DNA from: Rudanella lutea DSM 19387
GTDB taxonomy: Bacteria; Bacteroidota; Bacteroidia; Cytophagales; Spirosomataceae
Reading direction: 5' to 3'
Length of the DNA: 64,000 nt
Assembly (NCBI RefSeq): GCF_000383955.1
Contig: NZ_KB913013.1
Location: forward strand, 291,694 to 355,693
The position numbers were made by a program, and so were the translations under genes. How positions within the stretch are numbered: the first letter of the stretch is position 1; each line of letters starts with the position of its first letter. This document shows, piece after piece, positions 62,478 through 64,000 of this stretch. The notes under the pieces were generated by a model, which saw nothing but the letters and a program-made list of their open reading frames with translations, did no database searches and was not told the DNA's origin.

Positions 62478-63999
62478 GCCCCCGGCGCTGCCACCATTTG
62501 AACAACTCCATCACCACGAGGACGATTGCCGCCGTGGGCACCAGCTTAGCCCAGTCGTTGAGCGATACGGGGGCAATTTTCAGCAGTTCCTGCATAAACG
62601 GAATGTGCATCACCCCGATATGAAGCGCCTGTAGGGCCAGTACCCCCAGCACCAGCACGTAGTTGTTGCGCAACGGAATACCAAAGGCCGAGCGGGTTTC
62701 GGAGCGACAGTTGAACACGTGGAAGTTCTGGAGCAACACCATCAGGAGCAGAATAAGGTTGCGGGCTTCGAATTCGGAGCGGCCGAGGTTGTTGAGCAGG
62801 TGGTACCAGAGACCAAACGTGAGTAGCGTCATGACGCCCCCCGCCAGCAGGTTCTGCCGGATCATGAGCGGATTAAACACGCCCTCCGAAGGCTTGCGGG
62901 GCGATTGCTGCATGGGGCCGGGCTCACCAGCTTCAAATGCCAGGGCGACGTCCTGAATGCCGTTGGTGACTAGGTTGAGCCACAAAAGCTGCACCGGTAA
63001 AAACGGGATTGGCTGACCGAAAATCAGCGCCAGGGCTACGAGCATGATCTCGGCGGCCCCGGTCGAAATGGCGAGGTAAATAATTTTGCGGAGGTTGCTG
63101 TAGGTGTTCCGGCCTTCCTCAATACCCGCCACAATCGACGCAAAATTATTGTCGGTAATAATCATCGAGGCTGTTTCCTTGGCTACATCGGTACCGTAGC
63201 CCATCGCAATCCCGATATGGGCTGTTTTGAGGGCCGGAGCATCGTTGACCCCGTCGCCGGTAACGGCCACAAAATGCCCCGACTCCTGCAGGGTTTCCAC
63301 AATCTGCTGTTTTTGCTGGGGCGACACCCGCGCAAACACCCGCCGACTGTTTACGGTCTCGACGAAGTCGGTAAACGATCCCTGCCGGGCGGCTTCGGCC
63401 AGTTCGGCCCCCGTAATGAGTTGCTCTTTGTGTTCGGCAAGGCCCAGTTCGCGTGCAATGTAGAGGGCCGTAGCCGGGTGGTCGCCGGTGACCATAGCTA
63501 CGGTTACGCCAGCCTCCTGACAGGTCTGCACGGCGGCTTTGGCCTCAGGGCGCAGCGGGTCGATGAGGGCGAGCAAACCGAGAAGTTGCAGAGGTGGTAA
63601 TGTCGTTTCGTCGATTGTGTCGACCGGCCCACCCGCTACCACCAGTACCCGGAATCCGTTAGCAGCCAGGGCGTCGTGCCGGGTCACAAGGGCGTCGGCG
63701 TCTTCGGTTTGCAGGGCGGGCAATAGAGTTTCGAGGGCACCTTTTACGGCAATACGCAGCGACCCGGCGCGCCGATAGTACACGGCCGCGTACTTCCGCT
63801 CCGACTCAAACGGAATTTGCTGCACCCGCTCAACCGACTGGAGCAGGTCGCCGGGCGAAAGGCCCGCTTTGTACGACAAGGCCATCAGAGCCACATCGAC
63901 GGCATCACCCTGATAGTGCCAGCCATCGGCCCGGTGTTCGAGCTTACTTTCGTTGCAAACAGTTACAGCTTCGAGCAATTCGCCCAGGCTGCCCTGCAC
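62461..63999 (-). CDS. cation-transporting P-type ATPase (calcium-type), 5' truncated by window edge
   Basis: The visible 512 residues are the C-terminal part; the N-terminal half with the DKTGT phosphorylation site lies beyond base 64000. Seen: the nucleotide-binding region (IPFESERKYAAVYYR, KGALETLL), MVTGDHPATALYIARELGL, VTGDGVNDAPALK and the PVQLLWLNLVTNGIQDVALAFE membrane segment typical of P2-type Ca2+/cation pumps. Ends within the 22-bp palindrome. The ion is inferred from family likeness only. Confidence 0.9.
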   Translation of the reverse strand: MQGSLGELLEAVTVCNESKLEHRADGWHYQGDAVDVALMALSYKAGLSPGDLLQSVERVQQIPFESERKYAAVYYRRAGSLRIAVKGALETLLPALQTEDADALVTRHDALAANGFRVLVVAGGPVDTIDETTLPPLQLLGLLALIDPLRPEAKAAVQTCQEAGVTVAMVTGDHPATALYIARELGLAEHKEQLITGAELAEAARQGSFTDFVETVNSRRVFARVSPQQKQQIVETLQESGHFVAVTGDGVNDAPALKTAHIGIAMGYGTDVAKETASMIITDNNFASIVAGIEEGRNTYSNLRKIIYLAISTGAAEIMLVALALIFGQPIPFLPVQLLWLNLVTNGIQDVALAFEAGEPGPMQQSPRKPSEGVFNPLMIRQNLLAGGVMTLLTFGLWYHLLNNLGRSEFEARNLILLLMVLLQNFHVFNCRSETRSAFGIPLRNNYVLVLGVLALQALHIGVMHIPFMQELLKIAPVSLNDWAKLVPTAAIVLVVMELFKWWQRRGHASGA

Positions 64000-64000
64000 G

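Overview
The window reads as chromosomal DNA of a Bacteroidota bacterium of the order Cytophagales, most likely Spirosoma or a close relative. The evidence is moderately high GC, genes without Shine-Dalgarno sequences, -7-like boxes resembling TAnnTTTG, TonB-dependent receptors, lineage-typical families (DUF2452, DUF2461, DUF3347, DUF6580, Rcp1-type receivers) and a tmRNA whose tag ends NYAMAA. The genus is inference. About 50 protein genes and one tmRNA are supported. Both end genes are cut by the window.

Layout. 0-9 kb: a truncated glucose-fructose-oxidoreductase-like gene, an rRNA methyltransferase, an exported sugar isomerase-like protein, menB and menE of menaquinone synthesis, DUF2452, a Rieske-like lipoprotein and small conserved genes. 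9-16.4 kb: a secreted serine hydrolase, then a sugar cluster with an MFS transporter divergent from two Gfo/Idh/MocA oxidoreductases and a TIM-barrel isomerase. A four-helix-bundle (23S-IVS-type) gene sits between the last two, inside an inverted repeat. 16.4-33 kb: a giant hybrid sensor kinase, cobalamin genes (cobS, cobC, a DUF6580 membrane protein, and cobT further on), response regulators, a heme-type TonB receptor and a TPR protein. 33-44.7 kb: an SdpR/SdpI pair, a hydrolase, a lytic transglycosylase, a second TonB receptor and a GH106/GH105 pair for rhamnogalacturonan. 44.9-53.7 kb: a trehalose locus (TreZ-like pseudoenzyme, TreS-maltokinase, OtsA-OtsB fusion, small membrane protein) with an orphan sensor kinase. 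54.7-64 kb: acyltransferase, carbohydrate esterase, DUF3347, McrBC restriction next to the 3' end of ssrA, and a P-type ATPase.

Two layers of non-coding structure stand out. First, at least twelve gene junctions carry long hairpins whose arms are degenerate tandem heptamers (NNNRATG in one family, AGAYNNN in another) or octamers (GTGAAAGA). They usually abut or overlap stop codons. One octamer element holds the four-helix-bundle gene in its loop while an empty copy lies one gene upstream. This looks like an IVS-like hairpin element family and is the best candidate for something undescribed. A different GCCCCGAAGGGGC family is present twice. Second, four CTAAG-like boxes spaced exactly 11 bp apart, each array followed at the same distance by a -7-like box, precede the TreZ-like gene, otsAB and a small membrane-protein gene. 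This defines a local OmpR-type regulon beside the orphan kinase.

All family calls come from reading the sequence alone. No database search or folding program was run.
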